Of a stretch of 64,000 bases of DNA, positions 44,863-57,987 are shown piece after piece. Within the stretch, counting starts at the first letter, position 1. The number at the start of each line of letters is the position of its first letter. This DNA comes from Elephas maximus indicus (Eukaryota; Chordata; Mammalia; Proboscidea; Elephantidae). The notes under the pieces were generated by a model that ran no database searches, was not told the DNA's origin, and saw nothing but the letters and a program-made list of their open reading frames with translations. Made by a program: the position numbers and the translations under genes. The stretch is taken from positions 112,574,293 to 112,638,292 of the forward strand of contig NC_064819.1 in NCBI RefSeq assembly GCF_024166365.1. The letters are read 5' to 3'.

Positions 44863-47285
44863 CCAGCCAGGGACACAGCCCCAAACTTAGGCACTTGTGG
44901 CTCCCATATCGCACCTTCATGCTTAGGCCAATACATCAGAGTGTGACAGTTAAGGCCAAGTACCACAGATCCCGGGCTGCGCAACAGTCCCGGGTCTCTT
45001 GCCAAAGAAGGATGCCTTTGCTTTTGTGTGGTTCCCTATGTGACTGACTCATCCATTCTCTGGCATCGTGCCCCTCCCAGGCAGGAGCTACTCCCATGCA
45101 GGACCTGTCTGTCAGGCTACAGTGCCCCTGCACGTGTGACCGGCTCCCTGAGAGACGGCAGGGCCAGCCTGACTGCCTAGACTGGGATCTGCCATTCAGG
45201 GTTCAATTGACAACTCAGGTGCAGGAGCCCAGCTGGCTGATTGGTAGCAAGATATGACAGAGGGAAGCCGCTGACGCCTGTTTGTTTCTCTGGCTGCCAG
45301 GGAGTGGGGCAGATTTGCCGGTGACTTTGTCGTTAGGCCAGACACAGTGAGTAGTCCCACGTCCTCCTTTTCCTTCCCATGACTTCCTTTGGAGAGGAAT
45401 TTCCAAGAGGAGCAGCCAATTATGATCCTACAGTTGTGAGGCTGTGGTAATTTGGGGTTTAATGAACAGCATATACAGGGAACAGGGGTTAAAAGGGAAT
45501 CTGGTAATGTGGAGGCACATTTTACGTAATTCAAAAAGAGTCTCAGTCAGGTATGAAAATATTTCCATTTTCATTTATTACTCTCTCCTCCTCTGGTCCC
45601 ATCCAAATAACAGAACCAAGGAAATTGGCAACTCTGTAGGACTGATGAATTTTTTTTTTTCTGATTACCTGCAAGTGCCGAAGTCGAGAACAGATGAAGA
45701 CAACTGTTTTTATCATTATGTCTCCTCATCAAACTTTGTAACATTTTATCTACAATTTTGACTTACTATCAGTCCATTGTCACCTTTAAAGCCTCCTTGA
45801 AACCAGAGAAATATTTTTATACCTCTAAAAAAAAAAAAAGAAAAATGAAACCTTTACTTCTAACAACTTATTTAGAGCACTAAAAGCTCTTTTTCCTTGA
45901 CTGGACATTCTTTTCCTTAGATCACTTTCTCAACAAGAGTGTACACTTTGGGGAGATTTCTCTTGGTTCATAAACTTGTCTTTATTATGTCTTTCTTTGC
46001 ATAGAAGGAGCGTAGATGAAGTGCCATGTCTACATTTCTATCACACATCGTATCATTCCTTAAAACATTGCTGTAGTTGGCGCTTAACTTTATTCTTTCC
46101 TTTTCCTGAAGTGGTTCTTTGCCAGTATTTGTATTTTAATACTTAAGTTTTCTTTAAAAACGTTGACCCTTTGAAGTTTGATAAAATGCATTTTCTCCAC
46201 TTAAACTAAACTTTTATATAACTTTATATATATGTATACAAATTCAAGCCTCGCATGATTTTATGTCACCCGATTTTTGATTTATTACAATTCTGCTTTC
46301 AAAGTTCATTCATATTCTTATAGTTTGAGAAAATCAAGTTACTTGTAGCTTAGAGAAATGATTCCTAGTATATTTCTGAACAAATGCAACTGCAGCCTTC
46401 AAAGGCTGCAAACCTTGTTTTATGTCTTTAGGGATTAACCTAAAACCGTATAGCCAAAACACTCTTCCAGGAATATTTGCATAATCTCCAACATCCTTGT
46501 CTTTTGCAAAATGAATGAAAATTTGTAAGCAGAAACCAGACTCTTATCAAAGATAATGAGATCAGGGGACAACGCAAAGCCTGCTGACCGGGGATCAGGA
46601 GTACAGGGGTCTTAGGGAGGGGAGTCATTTGCCCTGGGGCTGAGCAATAAGGGGGTGCGTTGTCGATAGAGAATATTTCTAAATATGCCTAAAAAAGAAT
46701 GATAGAACCAACTAAAGTCAGTTTGACTTTTATTATCAGCATGTTCTAGCAGTTCTAAGCAAGGTCAGTAATAAAACACTCCTCCCCGCTGGGGCAGATG
46801 GATTCCTCCCTCTTGGTTCTGCCCTGTGTGTGGTATTTGATTTACTTCACCAGTGGACAAAGAACCTACCTTAGGACACAGTGCCTGCTTCCACTAATTT
46901 TAGTTTATAAAACTAAATTTTAGCAGTGGTTGGCTAATCCCATTATCTTGGGGATTCACAGCCCCTGGGTTGATTATTAGATATTTCTCTTAACATAATT
47001 CCCATCTCTCAGGCTAGTAAAAGCCCTGGCTTAATTCTTACTTAGGGAGGAAGCTGTAGAACCTTATTGTCTGTACATATTACTCCTTAATCTTTTAACT
47101 GTAATGAACAGAATACGAAGTCACACTGGTTGAAGCTCCAAATGTGATTTTACTATAACGATACTCAGGTGTCTCGTAGAACCCACGGCATGAAGCACAG
47201 GCTCTCAGTCTCACCAGGACTGTCTCTTTTATCTTTTTTCTTCTTGGTGTATCTGCTTTATTTTGCTCTGTCCTTTTTTCTGCAG
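44863..47285. other. unassigned intergenic sequence
   Basis: The part 44960-45440 is richer in GC with scattered CpGs and has short frames on both strands, none recognisable. From 45440 on it is AT-rich. No exon with both splice signals and a known product is seen. Confidence 0.45.
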
Positions 47286-47289
47286 TGGG

Positions 47290-47580
47290 GTTGTTCTTAA
47301 CCCTTCTATGGATTAATATCCCCTGGGGAGTTTTGAAACACCATCCACGCTTAAACGTTAACACTGAGTGGAATCCAGGTGAAGGCATATGTAGGTGTTC
47401 CTTGTACTATTCTTTCAATTTTTTAGTAGTAATGAATTTATTCAAAATAAGCAATTTGGGGGAAAATGTTAGTGTTTGAACCTTGCCCTCAGAAATTCTG
47501 ATTCAATAGACCTGGGGAAGGTAGTTTTTTAAAGCTCCCAAAATGTGCAATCAAGGTTGGAAATTACTGCTAGAGGCTCT
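47290..47580 (+). repeat. MER5-like hAT relic (tentative)
   Basis: ccctggggagttttgaaac and, further on, ctcagaaattctgattcaat, agacctggggaaggtag and ggttggaaattactgct follow the order of a MER5A-type element. An AT-rich segment of about 110 bases interrupts it. Confidence 0.45.
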
Positions 47581-47834
47581 CTTGATTTTTCAGCTTCTGT
47601 TTTTTTGTAGAAGACAGTGAGTCCCGCCTCTTTTTTCCTGTCAAAATTTCAAAGTTCCTGGGGGTAAGGACTAACTGACCCTTGGGACAGCTGCCATCCT
47701 CTAACCAATCAGCTCTGGCCAGAGGCAATGTTCAAAATAACTGTGCACACAGTAAATTTGGAAGTGGTAAGCAATTTCCAGAAAAAACAGGGGTAGGATG
47801 AGGAGGTGGCTAGACAAGATAATTAATAATAACA

Positions 47835-48346
47835 TGTCTTAGGTATCTAGTGCTGCTATAACAGAAATACCACAAGTGGATGGCTTTAAAAAAGAAATTT
47901 ACTCTCTCACAGTTTAGGAGGCTATAAGTCTGAATTCAGGGAGCCAGCACTGAGGGAGGCTTTCTCTGTCGGTTCTGGAGGAAGCTCCTTGTCATCAGTC
48001 TTCCCCTGGGTCTAGGAGTTTCTCAGTGTAGGGACCCAGGATTCAAAGGACGTAATCTGCTCCTGGCTCTTTTTTCTTGGTGGTAGGATGTTCCTCCACT
48101 TTCTGCTCATTTCTCTCTTTTATATATTAAAAGAAATTGACTGAAGAAACAGTCTCATCTTGTAGATTGTGTCCTGCCTCATTAACATAACTGCCTCTAA
48201 TTCTGCCTTATTAACATCATAAAGGTTAGGATTTATAAAATATAATTATATCAGATCACAAAATAGTGGACAGCCACACAATACTAGGAATCATGGTCTA
48301 GCCAAGTTGACACATATTTGGGAGGGACACAATTCAATCCATAACA
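47835..48346 (-). mobile_element. MaLR LTR
   Basis: The reverse complement runs from TGTTATGGATTGAATTGTGT to ctaagaca, the ends of a MaLR-type LTR. Sense features seen reversed include ctcacagtttaggaggctat. Five-base flanks taaca and taata nearly match, as expected of the 5-bp duplication of this class. Confidence 0.8.
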
Positions 48347-48689
48347 TAATAGTAACAAATAATAGTGTGTTCACTGTATTTCTTCAACAGAAATGCAAGG
48401 TGAGTCCTGAACTGCTAAATTAGAGAACACCTGGCTATTGTTGATAAGTTAAAGCCTTTGTTTATTTACTTTTTTTATTTTTTAAAAAATTGTCTTTGTT
48501 TTAGAAGCATGGAATGGTGAAGAATTGTTCTTTGTTAATTTGAAAGTGTCACATAGCAAAATTGATTTATTAAATCAAATATATTTAATAACAAAAACAA
48601 AAACCCTGCCCATAGCACAGCAGGCCTTAAAGTTGCTACACATTTAATAACATATATTAGCAAATACAATTTATAACAAATATTATTTA

Positions 48690-48993
48690 CAGAAGGACAT
48701 CATGCTTGGTAGGGAAGAGGGTCAGCAACAGAAAACAAGATGGATTGACACAGTGGCTGCAAAATGGACTCCAGCATAACAAGTGGATGGCTTCAATAAA
48801 CAGAAATTTATTCTCTCACAGTTTAGAAGCCTAGAAGTCTGAATTCAGGGCGCCACCTCTAGGGGAAGGCCTTCTGTCTCTGTTGGCTCTGGGGAAATGT
48901 CCATGTCATCACCCTTCATTCGTTCTGTTGTACGTAGTGTCATTCTGAGTCAGAACTAATTCAGTGGCACCTAACAATACCAATGACAACAAC
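48690..48993 (+). mobile_element. RTE 3' end with a piece of MaLR LTR inside
   Basis: The RTE 3' region (agaaggacatcatgcttggt, acagtggctgcaaaatggac) runs to 48782. It resumes at 48918 (attcgttctgttgtacgtag) and ends ggcacctaacaatacc. The 135 bases between are an internal piece of reverse-strand MaLR LTR (gtggatggcttcaataaaca ... ccatgtcatcaccc), without either LTR end. Confidence 0.75.
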
Positions 48994-50635
48994 ATTTATA
49001 AAAGTTACTGTTTGGCAAAATGTTCCAGTTGTAGCAGGTACTAATTTTACTCCATATAGCATATCTGGTTTATAAAAAACAACACATTTCCATAAAGAAA
49101 TTCTCTAAATCAGTTAATAGGCTCTGAGTCATTTCCCCTCTCCTACAACTACTTTCAGGAAATTATGTTTGAAGGGGCTGCCTCTTGCCAAGTATTGATT
49201 GGCAAGAATTCAGAGAATCTTAAGCAGTCTCAAATGGTGATCATAGGAGGAAGAGGGTGGCACTATATCACTTAGACATGAAGACCTTTTGTGGGGGTTT
49301 CTAAGGCCTTGGCTCTCAGAGTTGAGCTCTCCCATTGGAGGTCCTATCATCTCTAAGGGCATCATGTGGAGGACATAGCCCCATAACTAGGGAGGCCATA
49401 AAACATGCCCTCTTCCCCATTCCAGGGAAAACTCGTCTCCTCCCCTGTTCCAAATTCCTCTGTTTTTTTCCCCTATATTCACTCACTGTCACCACTTGAG
49501 CTATGTGTTTAAATAAAAACAAAAACCTGGGTGAGAATTGTGTTCTGGGTACATAGAAATTTCTTCTTTAGGTCGTGTGGCACACAGCCTTTAATAACTT
49601 CATGAGGCAGAGTGTTCAGAACTCTGTAATAAAAAAAAGTTCAGGGAGGATACTTCTTAGTTCGTCCATTCTCTGACAGCAATGAGAAATGTGTGTGCGC
49701 ACATACAATCTCAAGACATTATCCCGCCATGCAAATATCCAGATACAGGTCTCTGTGCCCAAAGCTATCATGGCCATCAACACGTCTATGTTCTTTGGGG
49801 GGGACGTATTGGGCTTCCTCTACAAGAACTGGATTTTGGCAGAGAGAAAGGCTCTACGGTTTCCCAGGGAACCACAGCAGGAAGAGAGAGGGCGAGGAAT
49901 GCATGATGATGGAAGAACAGCGTCCCACGGCCCTGATAAGTAGCAGAGACTGAGCCTGACACAGACAGTCTCTAGCTATTGAGAAAACAAACAAAATCAG
50001 TGTGATCTATGGGTGCCTGGCTACTAGAGAGTAGAGTGGGACATGGATGTTTCAGTGTGGGTACAGCAGACTGAGTACAGATGCCCAAAGACCAGCAGGG
50101 ATTGTACGTCTCAGCAGAAGCTAGCTGGGCTGGGGGCTCATGCTGGGAACCCAGATGCCTCTCTCTTTCTGTGTGGATATCATCCCTGGGGAAAAAGGAA
50201 GAGGAAGAGAATTGGGAAAGCTGAGTTGACCAAAAGAGACTTAGTTTAAACTGAAAGTGAATGAATCTGCCTTGCATGGACAAATTTTGTATCATTGGCT
50301 TAAATAAGGGCTCCCCTGCTAATTAATTTCAGTTATAGAGAAAAAAACTGTTACATCTTTGCACATCTACATTTCATGACTGCTAAATGCATACCGCTAC
50401 ACATAGTCAAGGGCTTGTTCTAAGCATAGATGCTGTGTTTCTTTTACCTGAGTCCTCTGAGTCTCTGTTCTCCTTGACTGATATCCTTTTTCTGGGATCT
50501 CAAGCTATTGAAAAACATTTCAAAGCCTACTTGGTGCAAAAGTTTTTTCTCACCCAAGGACCAAATTGTAAGCAAGTCACTCTTCGAATGGAAACATTGA
50601 TGCCTTGACCATTTGCTTAATCAGTTAGTCATCCA
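48994..50635. other. unassigned intergenic sequence
   Basis: No named repeat or exon. Three overlapping + strand frames at 49682-49953 are short and show no family resemblance. Confidence 0.4.
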
Positions 50636-50639
50636 GAAT

Positions 50640-50845
50640 GAGGGTAAAATAAAAATATTTCCAGATATACGAAGATTAAGAGAGTTTACTACCCACAGAT
50701 CTTCATTAAAAGTTTAAAAGGGTACCTTTTTTTTTTTTTTTTTCAGCAAGAAGCAAAGGGAACATAGAGAAAAGACATGTCCTATAAGAAAGAGTATGAA
50801 ATGTAAGGAATCAAAGGAAGAGAGGTGTCTTTTTCCAACATATAG
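50640..50845 (+). mobile_element. old L1 fragment (tentative)
   Basis: The order ttccagatatacgaagatta, agagagtttactacccac, then caaagggaacatagagaaaa and gacatgtcctataagaaaga fits a decayed L1 ORF1 end and spacer. A T-run interrupts it. Confidence 0.4.
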
Positions 50846-50991
50846 AACTGAAGAGGGTGGAAATATTCTCTTTTAGGAGTTAGATAACTCTTTGCTTTCA
50901 CATTGCTTTTTACTTTGAAGATTCATTATTTGAGGGCATTTTCATTTTTCCATTTATAAAATAATCATAAAATAACTTTTCATAATTCTAC

Positions 50992-51006
50992 CACACACAC
51001 ACACAC
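50992..51006 (+). repeat. (AC)n microsatellite
   Basis: Short pure AC run followed by GA-rich sequence. Confidence 0.85.
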
Positions 51007-51779
51007 ATATACAGAGACAGAAAGAGACAGTCAGAGACAGAGAGATAGCACCAAACATCAAATGAGATGGAGCTAAAATTCATAAAAAAAAGAATCTTGA
51101 AATTATTTCAAAAGTAATCTGAAAATCTAACTTGCGATCTAATTAAAAAATATCACTGGTTGGGTGAGTATCCATATTAAGTACCCATATTAAGCCCTTG
51201 AATCAAGAGGCCTACATTTTTAATCCTTCTAACCCTTGCTGATTGGAATAGGGATGCTACCTAAAGTTTCTCATTTTACTGTTCTTCTCTGCTGAAAGCC
51301 AGTTAGGTGTACTACATAGATACTCAAATGTGAGGTTTTGATAGTCATTTTTAGTTCAGAAATCATTCTTATGTGATACTGTGATATATACTTTTACGTA
51401 TTTTTATCTTACGACATATGAATTTATGCTAGACTCATTTCTAAATCTTTACCAATGTGAATGATATAGTTTCGGGATGCTTTTACAAAACAGTGTCATG
51501 AAGCATTACAGAACGATATATTCTACAGTAATAACAACAACATGGCTTTCACAGGGAAAAAAAAGGCTGAAGTCCATTGAAATCTGGATAGTAAAAGTGC
51601 TTCGGAAGAAAATTGGCACTCATGTAAATAGATAAATACTGAAAGAAATTTCAGGGTAAATGTTCCACTCCTTCATTCCTCTACATTTCCAGAATTTGTG
51701 CTCCTTTTCTATTTCTTCTCTTGATCAATGTCATCAAAATTCACCCAGCTGTTCAGTGTAGAAACATCACTGTCATCTT
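51007..51779. other. unassigned AT-rich sequence
   Basis: Nothing recognised. Confidence 0.4.
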
Positions 51780-52501
51780 TTTGTCTGTTGTCTTTTCACA
51801 TCTGCTTTCTTCCCTAAACTCTTGCTTATCCCTCTAAACCCAATTTTTAGTGGTATTTGCTTCACTCTTCCCTTTTTCTCTTTGTGGTCATCAGGTCCTG
51901 TTAATTTTACCGCTTTTGAATCTATTGTCTTGGCTCAGGTCGTTATTATTGTTCACCTGGCCTGCAGAATGGCCTCCTCACTGGCTACTTCTCTCCTTTT
52001 TCACCTAGCCCCTACGCTGCTGATAAACTCATCTTCCTAAAATGAAATCTTATCACATCGTTGCCTCGTTAAAAGCGCTGATGGCTCCTCACTGTCCGTA
52101 GAAGATTCCAGTTGCTTTATCGTGACACAGACCCGCCTCGCTTTGGCGTCAGTTTATCTTTAACTGATGAGCTGCATTTATCCCTTTCCCTCCAACACCT
52201 GACGCTGCATTCTCCCACAACCCCAGACACACTTGGTTGTTTCACATCCGTTGCCTTCAAACTTGCTGTTTCACATCCCTGGCTTTCCCAGACCTGCCAG
52301 AATATTGTACTTTTCCCCTGGTAAGGTACACACCGAACACCACCTTGCTTGTGATCTTTCACTAACTCTCCTTGGGGAGAGTTTAATCACTTCCTGCCCT
52401 AGGTTTCTAAAGTATTTTTTATATACCTCAAAGAGGATAGCCATGGAGTTAATTTATACGTATTTATATGATCTGTCTTCCTTAACTAAACTGTAGATTC
52501 C

Positions 52502-53330
52502 TGTTATGGATTGAATTGTGTCCCTCAAAAATATGTGTTGACAGTGGGATGCAGACCTCAAATTTTCGTAAAAAGACCAGACTTAATGGTCTAAGACCAT
52601 TAAGAAGCCATGCCCCCTGGACCTTCTGTGAGCCCAAGACTGGAACCATTCCTGAAGCCAACTCTTCAGACAGGGTTTGGACTGGACTATAATATAAGAA
52701 AATGATACTGGTGAGGAGTGGGCTTCTTGGCTCAAGTAGACACATGAGACTATGTGGGCAGCTCCCATTTGGAGGTGTGATGAGAAGGCAGAGGGGGACA
52801 GGAGCTGGTTGAATGGACACAGGAAATACAGGGTGGAGAGAAGGAGTGTGCTGTCACATTGTAGGGAAAGCAACTAGGGTCACATAACAATGTGTGTATT
52901 AAGTTTTTGTATGAGAAACTGACTTGAACTGTAAACTTTCACTTAAGGCACAATAAAAAAAAAATTGTAAAAAAAAAAAAAGTTGAATTCCTGGCCCTTG
53001 TATCTATGGATGTAATCCTGCTCGGCAATTGGATTTTCTTTGCTATGTTAATTAGAGCATACCTGAGTAGTGTGGGTTCTATATCAAATCACTTCTGAGT
53101 TATAAAAAGAGCAGATTAGACACAGAGACACACGTTCATGAGAGAAGACAGATCCCTTGTGAGGATTACCAAGGAAGGTATGCCCAGGGCTACTGGCAAG
53201 GAAGGAATCCACATGGTCAAGACCCTGAATTGGGACTTTGAGCCTCCAGAATTGTAAGAAAATAAACTTCTGTTCTTTTAAGCCCCCGCTTGTGGTATTT
53301 GTCTTAGAGCAGTGCAAGGTAACTAAGATA
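52502..53330 (+). mobile_element. MaLR LTR interrupted by an L1 3' end
   Basis: It starts TGTTATGGATTGAATTGTGT and ends gtaactaagata, with a perfect 5-bp duplication ATTCC (52497-52501 and 53331-53335), as ERVL-class elements make. The sense features gcctccagaattgtaagaaa and ataaacttctgttcttttaa mark the LTR 3' part. Confidence 0.88.
52542..52979 (+). mobile_element. L1 3' UTR fragment inside the MaLR LTR
   Basis: cagtgggatgcagacctcaa, aagaccagacttaatggtct and tggagagaaggagtgtgctg match the L1 3' UTRs at 13985-14868 and 30339-31345. It ends with aataaa and an A tail. gttga precedes it and recurs after the tail as a short duplication. Confidence 0.9.
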
Positions 53331-53559
53331 ATTCCTGAAGGGCTAGACCATGTCTTACTTGTCTTTATAACAATCTCAAGAGTCTAATTTTTACCTGGCA
53401 TGAAACAGGCCCAAAGTTAGTGTTTTATGAATAAATGAATGAAGAACCAAGGTCCAGAGAAGTCAAGTGTCTTGCCAAATGTCATAAAACTGGTTCATGA
53501 CAGAATTGGGGGAAGAATATAGAGCTCCTGACTTTCCACTTGCTTCATCCTCTTTCTAT

Positions 53560-54070
53560 CATAATGTTAAAAAGTTTATTTTTTTTAATTATAAAACTAA
53601 TGACTTGTAGAAAATATAAAATATAGAGAGAGCAGACAGAAGAAAAATATTGCATTCCTTATTTGTAGTGTTAACATTTTGTGTATCTCTTTCCAGTGTT
53701 TTTTAATTTTTCCTTTTTAAATATAATTTTTAAAAATTAGGAAAAACTCAAGTATAAATATGAAAATAATAACCATCTACATTATCATCTTCAGAATTAG
53801 CTTCTGTTGACATCTTGCTACATATACTTCCAGTCTATATCTTATTCACTTTCTCCTTTTTAAATCATTCTTGTGTTTTGGTAAAAGTGATGCATGCTTA
53901 TCATAAAAGAATCCAAGTAGAGCAGAAAACTTAAAGGATGAAAATAAAAGAAACCATCTCAGATCTGCTACCTAGAAATAATCTTTGTTAATGGTTAAAC
54001 ATTATTCCAGATGTTTTTCTGTGTATATGTGTTCATATATAAGGATATGAAAGATTGTTAAATAGATAAA
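53560..54070. repeat. two copies of an unresolved ancient repeat
   Basis: 53640-53700 (gtgttaacattttgtgtatc, tctttccagtgttt) and 53880-54050 (ataatctttgttaatggtta, acattattccagatgttttt) share a pattern common in old mammalian repeats. Family is not resolved. Confidence 0.35.
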
Positions 54071-55499
54071 CATGAAGGAAAATAGAAAATAATACTATTA
54101 AAAAAAATTAGGGAGAGACAATCGTACTTTTTTTGTTATTTTTAAGTAAAATGACCAAATTTAATTGTATTTATATCAAATAGAAAAAAAAAAAAGAAAT
54201 CCTGGTGAAACATAAGGTTTATTTTTTATTTTTTTATTTTTAACAAGGGATATTATTTCCCAAAAGATACTTTTAATATTCAAGAGAGGGATCATGAAAT
54301 ATATTGAGGTTGGAGGATGTAATTTGTTTTTTAAATATCTCCATATTAGTGATATTCGGTAGTGTACATTTATTCAGTCAAAACTGGGAAGACGAGAGCT
54401 TAGCATCCTCACACTTTCTGCCTTTTCTGCTCATATCTTAGTTTTTGGAAGTTATATTATCTATTAAGTTCTGCCTCTTTTCTCAATTTGTTGCAATTAG
54501 TCAAAATTTTGCTGGTTTGCACTATATTTTCCTTATTTTGTTAAATAGTATAGATAGGGGATTAATTTCCGATAAAGCATCTTAGCTGAGATATTCTTCC
54601 AGTGTTTCCTGTGGATGTACGTATTTTACAAAGAGCATGTCGTTTACCGCTTTCTCCATTAATATCATAAAATTATAATGTAATTATACTGCTACCTCAT
54701 AGTAATATGTTATAAAATTGTTTTATAAATGTTTTTAATATTTGTGTAATATTCCTTTATGTAGATCATGAGGGAAAAAATCAAAGCTTACTATTCCAAC
54801 ACCAAATGTATAAAAATCAAATCGCACTCTAGTATCAGTTCTGTTCCCCTCTATTCTGACACCAGCCGCACGTGTATCACTTCTGCCAACCCAGAAACCA
54901 GGAGCTAGGTCAGGCTTCACAGGTTCAAATGCCGAGTCTGCCTAAGACCTCAGATGCCAGCTGCAAACTTGGCAGTCCCCACGATACCCGCACTTCTGAG
55001 CTGCTGGCTGCAGATCTGGGAATTGCCCACTATCATTTCAGGATGTTGGCTGTGCTCAGGGGTCTCCTGCCCTCCTCACTTCCAAGTTGCCGGCTGCTAC
55101 TACTCCCTTGGGTTTGGTAATTCACTAGAACTCACAGAAGCTACGAAAGTGCTACACTTACACTTATAACTTTATAATAGCAAAAAGATACAGATTAAGA
55201 GATGCATAGGGTGAGGTTTGTGAGGATTCCCAATGGATGTGCTACCCTCCCATGTCCATTGATGTCTATCACCAATGTGGAAGCCCATGGAGCTTCCATG
55301 TCCAGACCCTTCAGAGGCATGATTCATTGAATTAGTCTCCCTCCCCTTAGGTCTTCTGATTTATAGGCCGTGGGTTTTTCTGGCCTGGCCAGCTTCCACC
55401 TGAGTCAACTCATTAGCATAAACCCTCAGCTGTGGTCTGGAGGCCCCGTCAAAGACACTTCATTCACTGGGGAAATACCAAGGTTTTCGAGAGTGTCTC
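54071..55499. other. unassigned intergenic sequence
   Basis: AT-rich to about 54800, then of mixed composition. No named repeat or exon is seen. Confidence 0.4.
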
Positions 55500-56018
55500 T
55501 GTTTTAGTTATCTAGTGCAGCTATAACAGAAACATCACAAGTGGATGGCTTTAACAAAGAGAAATCTATTTTCTCACAGTCTAGGAGGCTGGAAGCCTGA
55601 CTTCATGGTGCCAGCTCCAGGGGAAGGCTTTCTTTCTCTTTCAGCTTTGGGGTAAGTTCCTTGTCATCAATCTTCCCCTGGTCTAGAAGCTTCTCAGTAC
55701 AAGGACTCTGGATCAAAAAGCCATCGTCCCCTGCTGGTTCTTCGTTCTTGGTGGTTTGATGTCCCCAACTCTCTGTTCACTTCTCTGTTTTATATCTCAA
55801 AAGACATTGACTCAAGGTACAATCCACTCTTGTAGATTTAGTCCTGCCTCATTAACATAACTGCCTCTAATCCTGGCTCATTAACATCATAGGTAGGATT
55901 TACAACACATAGGAAAATCACATCAGATGACAAAATGGTGGACAATCACACAATACTGGGAATCGTGGCCTAGCCAAGTTGACACACATTTTAGGGGGAC
56001 AGAGTTCAATCCATAATA
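55500..56018 (-). mobile_element. MaLR LTR
   Basis: Same family and orientation as 47835-48346: tgttttagttatctagtgca, agtggatggctttaacaaag, gcctagccaagttgacacac, then gttcaatccataata. Confidence 0.8.
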
Positions 56019-56087
56019 ATCTATCAAGAATCAAAGACAAAGACCAAATTCTCTGGGTAAAGTTAAATTCTCTTCCCCACATGAAAA

Positions 56088-56288
56088 CCAATGTTCTCGA
56101 ATCAAGTCCAACGCACGGCGACCCCATGTGTGGCAGAGCAAAACTGTGCTTCATTGTCTTTTAAATGGCTGACTTTTTCAGAAGCAGATCACCAAGACTT
56201 TCTTCCGAGGGGCCTCTGGGTGGACTGGAACCTCTAGCCTTTTGGTTAGCAGCCAGGTGTGTTAATCATTTGCACCACATGGGATGCC
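56088..56288 (-). mobile_element. AfroSINE, long variant
   Basis: Reverse copy: aatcaagtccaacgcacgg, gaccccatgtgtggcagagc, gaagcagatcaccaagactt, ttcttccgaggggcctctgg, gttagcagccaggtg. Confidence 0.88.
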
Positions 56289-57835
56289 TTACCCCACATA
56301 GACTTATCATCATTTACTGTCTATATTACATCTATACTGTCTCCATATTCAGTTTTTGCTAATATAAATACAACTGCCATCAGCAAACTTGCACATCATG
56401 CCTTTTTCTGTATTTCAAGTTATTTCTATATGAGAGTCCTAGAAGGGCTGCAGTGCTCCAATAATTTGGATTTAAGTGATTATGTAGAGTGCCTTTCTAA
56501 ATTTTGTGTATTTTTGTAGTTTCTTTATCCTGACAGCCTCTGTTCATCAGATTAAATTCTCTCTTTGGTTTTGTGTTGGCTCATGAGGTGATGATTCTTG
56601 GGGTTCGTCTTCAGCAAATGCCAACACAGACATCACCTGCACACATTTACCCTGTTTATTATTTACATCTCGGGTATGAGTACTCATTCACTACGCAGCA
56701 CTGCATGAAACCTGCATCAGGTATCCAACTCTAAAGAGGTTTAGAGAAATGGGCCAAGACTCAGGAGAATCAGCAAAAATGACATAAAGTTTTAAAAAAT
56801 TGGGCTTCTGGAGAAAAGTGCAGGCTTACCCAAATATATGGGTAGGTAGATCTATCTGTGGGTGTGGTTTGGGAGACATGGAAAGTTATCTTTGCTTACA
56901 ACTATTTGGCCTACTACCTGTGACAATGCCTGTATTTCCCACCACTGGTGAGGTTAGCTCTAGAAAATCCCCGTTAAAGTTTAAGTACACTTGCCTGGGA
57001 AGACTAAAATTGCAAAACCATTAGGATTCCTTTTCACATGGCTGATAGTTAGCTTATCTAATTAGTTAACTGTCCCTTGTTGGCCATCAAAGGGATCCTG
57101 AAATACTAAGACCCAAGAAAGGAACATCTTGATATGAGAAAGTCAGGTTTAGAGTGAAGAGCTTTGTCCAGGGAGGGAGATTTTGGCTTGGTAACGAAAA
57201 GTGAGACCCTGAGCGTCTGGGACAGCATGGGCGATGACTCAAGAGGGTTGAAATGAGAGTCAAAAAGCATGATTCTGGATAAAGGAATCCTGATGACAGT
57301 TCTTATTAGTTTGCAAAAAAATTTTAAGGTGAGTTAAACCTAGAAAAAAGATGATCCAGATAAAGAAACCTAACTGCCTTTAAGTCTTTAAAAAAGGGAA
57401 AGCATGACGTATCAACTGGAAATGTTATTAGTTGCCAGTGGTATGTTATCTAACTAAGAATATTTAAAATAAGGGTCGATTTGTCTTTTATTTCAAGAAG
57501 TCCTAAGGAAGGCAGCTGTTGGTATTGATTCAGTGACTTGATGGTGTTAGGCTCAGCACTTCTGAAATGTTCTTGACCTTTTCCTCATGTTTGTGGTGGT
57601 CACAAGATGGCAGCTGTAGTTTCAAATCTCATGTATGGTTTCCAAGTAGGAGGAACCAGGAGAGGAGAAAGCAGAACAGGGCACTTCTGGTTTGTCTTAT
57701 TGGCCCAAAGTGTGAAAAATGTCTACCCTGGCTGCACAGAAAGCTGGGAAATTATTTACTTCTTGTAACTTCTGGAGTAGAGACAGGCAAGGAAAAAATG
57801 AATGATTTTAACTGAGTCAAACTTTCTTTCCACAA
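56289..57835. other. unassigned intergenic sequence
   Basis: No named repeat or exon. It includes gtcacaagatggcagctg near 57600, an imperfect CTCF-like match. Confidence 0.4.
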
Positions 57836-57906
57836 AAACACACACATCCACATCCACATATATGTATGTATGTATATATATATGTATACATATATATATA
57901 TACAAA
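57836..57906 (+). repeat. compound CA / TATA microsatellite
   Basis: acacacacatccacatcc passes into alternating tatgtatg and tatatatata units. Confidence 0.9.
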
Positions 57907-57987
57907 TATGCTTTTTTTTTTATTTGCTAGACATGGTGAGCAGCCCTTGCACATTTCCAATGAGTGCAGGAAAGGAGACATGGACAG

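Larger units (their letters stand above)
51780..53450 (+). mobile_element. L2 LINE relic split by a MaLR LTR
   Basis: Left half 51780-52501 follows L2 order (gcagaatggcctcctcactg, ttcctaaaatgaaatcttat, gctgatggctcctcactgtc). Right half 53331-53450 is the L2 3' end (gggctagaccatgtcttact, gttttatgaataaatgaatg). The break coincides with a MaLR LTR flanked by ATTCC. Confidence 0.7.

Noticed and set aside
49682..49953. Three overlapping + strand frames of 74-86 codons
   Set aside because: They have no recognised domain, splice context or codon bias. Overlap in all three frames points to a chance stop-poor patch.
57598..57614. CTCF-like gtcacaagatggcagct
   Set aside because: It departs from the core at two positions, including the pyrimidine before AG, and AAGATGGC is also a common YY1-type match.
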